Assembly (NCBI GenBank): GCA_030762935.1
Contig: CM060898.1
Coordinates: 96,888,781 to 96,952,780, forward strand
DNA: 64,000 nucleotides
From: Hymenopus coronatus
Taxonomy: Eukaryota; Arthropoda; Insecta; Mantodea; Hymenopodidae
Reading direction: 5' to 3'
Positions 61,201-64,000 of this stretch are shown in pieces (position 1 is the stretch's first letter; every line of letters starts with the position of its first letter). The notes under the pieces are model-generated. The model was not told the DNA's origin. It worked only from the letters and a program-made list of their open reading frames with translations, and did no database searches. A program made the position numbers and the translations under genes.

Positions 61201-64000
61201 TAAGATAAGATATTCATGTAGTATAATGTTAAAATATGTTAGGATTTCAAAGTATTAGGTTATATGGGATTTCACTCTCAATACACTTCATTTAGATTAA
61301 GGGAAAAATAATTTTGTAAATAGAGGAACACATAGGTAGCAGAGAAAGCTCAAGTCTGTTCTTGGTTGTAAAGACTGGTTCATAATAATCCAAGAACAGC
61401 AACAAAAACAAGAATGGAAAGCCATACAAGACACAAGATTTTGGTTCATAATACCCGGTAATGAGAACAGGAATGCACCACTTCTTTTCCTGGTCAATTT
61501 TGCGCATTGCAACTTCACTTGTTTTTAACTTGCCAGTGATATTTTTATCTGTCTCCAATTCAGCCATTCTGTCAATGTTATATTGAAAAAAATTGTGACT
61601 AAAGTTAGCTATAGCAGCTGTTTCATGTCATGGCCACTTAACATAATAGACTCTTTACCACTTTAGCGAAGAGTCTATTATGCACAATATGCATCTATTA
61701 TACATGTTCAGCCAAGACTTGCTTCTTGCTCTCAAGGCCCATGAAGACTTCCTATCGATTATGAACGCTCCCACTGAAATACATGTATTTCAATTTTGCC
61801 ATTCTTTGGTTACCATTACTGGCTGTTGAGAACCATATTATGCTAACGCATGTTGTATTAATATTTCTATTAAAACATTCAAAACTGAGTAGGACAGGTT
61901 AACCTGATAATCAAGTTCTGGACTTAGTTTATTTCTACCAGGTGCTGACGCTAAGGAAAGAAATAGTATCAGCAAGTGTATTAAGTTACAAAGAAGATTA
62001 TAAACTCAAAGAGCTATAAGAAAGTGTTATAGAGCATAAGAAAATAAAGCTATAAAGCACTTTTTGTTAACCTGAACCACTTCCTGATTCCTCTCCTCAA
62101 ATTTATTCTTTTTGTTTATTCCTATATATCCACAATGTCAGCATTTCATTCTTGACATTATTATAAAAGGAATGACATAAGAGCTTTTGTTAGCTGAAGT
62201 GCTTCAAAATATTATTAGTGATATAGGTTTCACTGTTAACATGCTCTAGTATGAATGAAGTTATGAATTAATGCTTCAATTATAAGCAAAACCCCACTTA
62301 CAAAAAAAGGAAAGCATCTTAGATAGGATTTTGCCATTAATATGTTGCTTAGATTAGTGCGCAAATCTGATTTTGGAGTATTATCATATACAGAATTTTC
62401 CTTTCCACTTCCTAAAGGTTAACGGGAAATAAGGCATTGTGAAATATAAGGTTAAGTTTCACTGTTGATATACTTAGTAAAGGTTGCCTTAAAAATAGGT
62501 TAGATGCTTTTATGAATATTGGGCAAACATGGGTTGCATTATGTATGAGCACGTATTACTGCCATTCACATTAAAAAGAAAAGAAAACATAACCAGACTA
62601 GAATGCCTAAGAATAATGCTGGATGTACATGTTATGCATATAATAGAAATTAAAGCAACTATTGCAACGTTCAACAATATTATAAGGTTTACGAAATTCC
62701 TCCTCATTCAAAACCTGATTTTATTCTCTCAAAGTCTAATTATTTTGGTTTTCTCCTATTGGTAAGTATTTCATCATGAAATTGCTATCAACTATCATTT
62801 GAGGCCAGAGGTACAACATATTTGTATAATTACCTCCAAGTTTGATGTTTAGTTTACTGCTAGTTTAACTGGTTAGCTGCTAACTGAAAGTTGTAATATT
62901 AAAATTTTCACTGACTCCTAATTATTATCCACCTGGATTCTTAACTAGAGATTGTAAGATATTAGAGTTATGAAAATACTCAAATGTGCAATGTTGTCAA
63001 ATATGTTGAAACATTAAAGCTCTCAAGGATCTTTTCCTTCTTTTGATGAACTCTATTTGTAAACCATGTCTCATGCTTAAAAGAAGTACGTGTAAAATGG
63101 AGCAAACTGTTGCCACATGCTATACTAGATCAGAACTTTGGTGCTCAGCTATATAGGTCTACCGTTTCAATGTCATCTTGTAAATCATCACCAAATAGTG
63201 AAATACATACACTGCTATTTAAGGCATTGTAAGACCTTTATTTTTCACCAAATTTTCTCGCTCTTCCTTATACTTTTCGTACTTTGAAATATGATTTTAT
63301 AGGCATAAAAAGGTATCAAATATGGAGATGTAAAATGATAAAAGATTTAATTTTGGATAACATCATGGTTTACTTTTGATAAAATTATATTCTGGTAGGT
63401 AGAATGTTTTAAAACAGCAACAAATGAACAAGACATCATACTGTGTTTTGCACTATTCCATTATATTGTGTTAACCTAGCATGTTTTTGTTTACCTCTGC
63501 TTTATATTTTAATGGCATCTTTACAGATCTTTTAATTTTTTTTTATCCTATAAATTACTTTTTTGAACACCGGGTATCCTTAGCGTTTTATTTATTCCCT
63601 TACTGACTTTCATTTATTTGAATAATCTAACAAAGTCATTATTTTGCATTTCCTTCTAGCTACCAACATTTTGTCATGCATAAATATTTAAGTAAGATAC
63701 AAAATAAACAGCCTACATTAACGTTGCCCAATGTTCCATATACTATAAACAGCTCTTTAAAAAGTTCTGTTAATCTTCACAAAAAGCCCACTATCTGTCT
63801 TCTGTCTCACGCTTTGAGATGAATAGACAGATGACTTATCACAGATAATGAAAGCAAAAGGTTTCGGGATTTGCTTATTTCAAAAACCTTTTTCCAACTT
63901 TTGAAAACATTTTTTCTCGCTCAGTCCCCTTTGTAAATCCATAACTGAAAAGTTTTCCATCTCTTGACTTTTCTACTGCATAGGTAGACAATTTTATGTA
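61201..64000. other. Presumed DDX27 intron; no exon recognised
   Basis: A minus-strand stretch at 61567-61430 (MAELETDKNITGKLKTSEVA...) and the rest of this AT-rich region do not match the missing DDX27 helicase segments. A perfect 14-bp inverted repeat lies at 61642-61682. The upstream exons therefore most likely start beyond the window. Confidence 0.4.
61642..61682. repeat. 14-bp inverted repeat
   Basis: CATAATAGACTCTT and its exact inverse with a 13-nt spacer TACCACTTTAGCG. Function unknown. Confidence 0.65.

Noticed and set aside
61430..61567. Possible upstream DDX27 exon
   Set aside because: The translated segment does not resemble the missing helicase strand (no TKKQAHR-like motif) and lacks a matching splice phase.
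62529..62765. 78-codon plus-strand frame as a gene
   Set aside because: AT-rich, overlaps a similar frame on the other strand, no motif; typical chance frame.

Overview
This is AT-rich eukaryotic nuclear DNA, almost certainly from an animal. A spliced gene with GT-AG introns of 2-10 kb lies in a sea of LINEs, Penelope-like elements, tRNA-derived SINEs, mariner and piggyBac transposons and a Ty3/gypsy-type element. The repeat mix (abundant Penelope, tRNA-SINEs, DD34D mariners) suits an arthropod or another invertebrate, but the species cannot be fixed from sequence alone. No prokaryotic operons, CRISPR arrays or rRNA genes were seen.

The one host gene is the 3' half of DDX27 (yeast Drs1), a nucleolar DEAD-box RNA helicase of large-subunit ribosome assembly. 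It is on the minus strand. Six exons can be joined with matching phases: 60014-59880, 55765-55588, 49286-49092, 43788-43549, 41496-41415 and 31913-31811. Together they encode the last 310 residues. The stop codon is at 31811-31813, with a poly(A) signal 27 nt beyond. The 5' exons lie past the right edge.

Layout: 0.5-4.1 kb, decayed gypsy-like retrotransposon (minus) split by a copy of an unclassified ~0.86-kb repeat, here called RepA. 4.1-15.5 kb, several RepA copies (some nested), a CR1/Jockey-type RT scrap and a SINE with perfect target-site duplications (TSDs). 15.5-18 kb, Jockey-type LINE carrying a 165-bp Penelope-like inverted repeat. 18-24 kb, RepA, LINE-A family fragments and a piggyBac remnant. 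24.1-30.7 kb, a long decayed LINE-A copy broken by three SINEs and a mariner-type element. 32.8-39.3 kb, Penelope ends and an RTE-like LINE (LINE-B) carrying a SINE and a nearly complete LINE-A copy. 39.6-64 kb, DDX27 introns with two mariners, a DUF4817-like ORF, RepA copies, Penelope ends, SINEs and a second piggyBac scrap.

The most interesting signals are: (i) a LINE-A family with a 2A-like ...NPGP motif near the ORF1 N-terminus, whose best copy has ORF1 and ORF2 in one frame separated by a single TAG and no ATG to start ORF2; (ii) repeated Penelope-like modules made of long inverted repeats around a small hammerhead-ribozyme-like hairpin, with clean TSDs; (iii) RepA, which repeatedly nests in itself at T-rich sites. 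All are inferred by eye; no database search was run.
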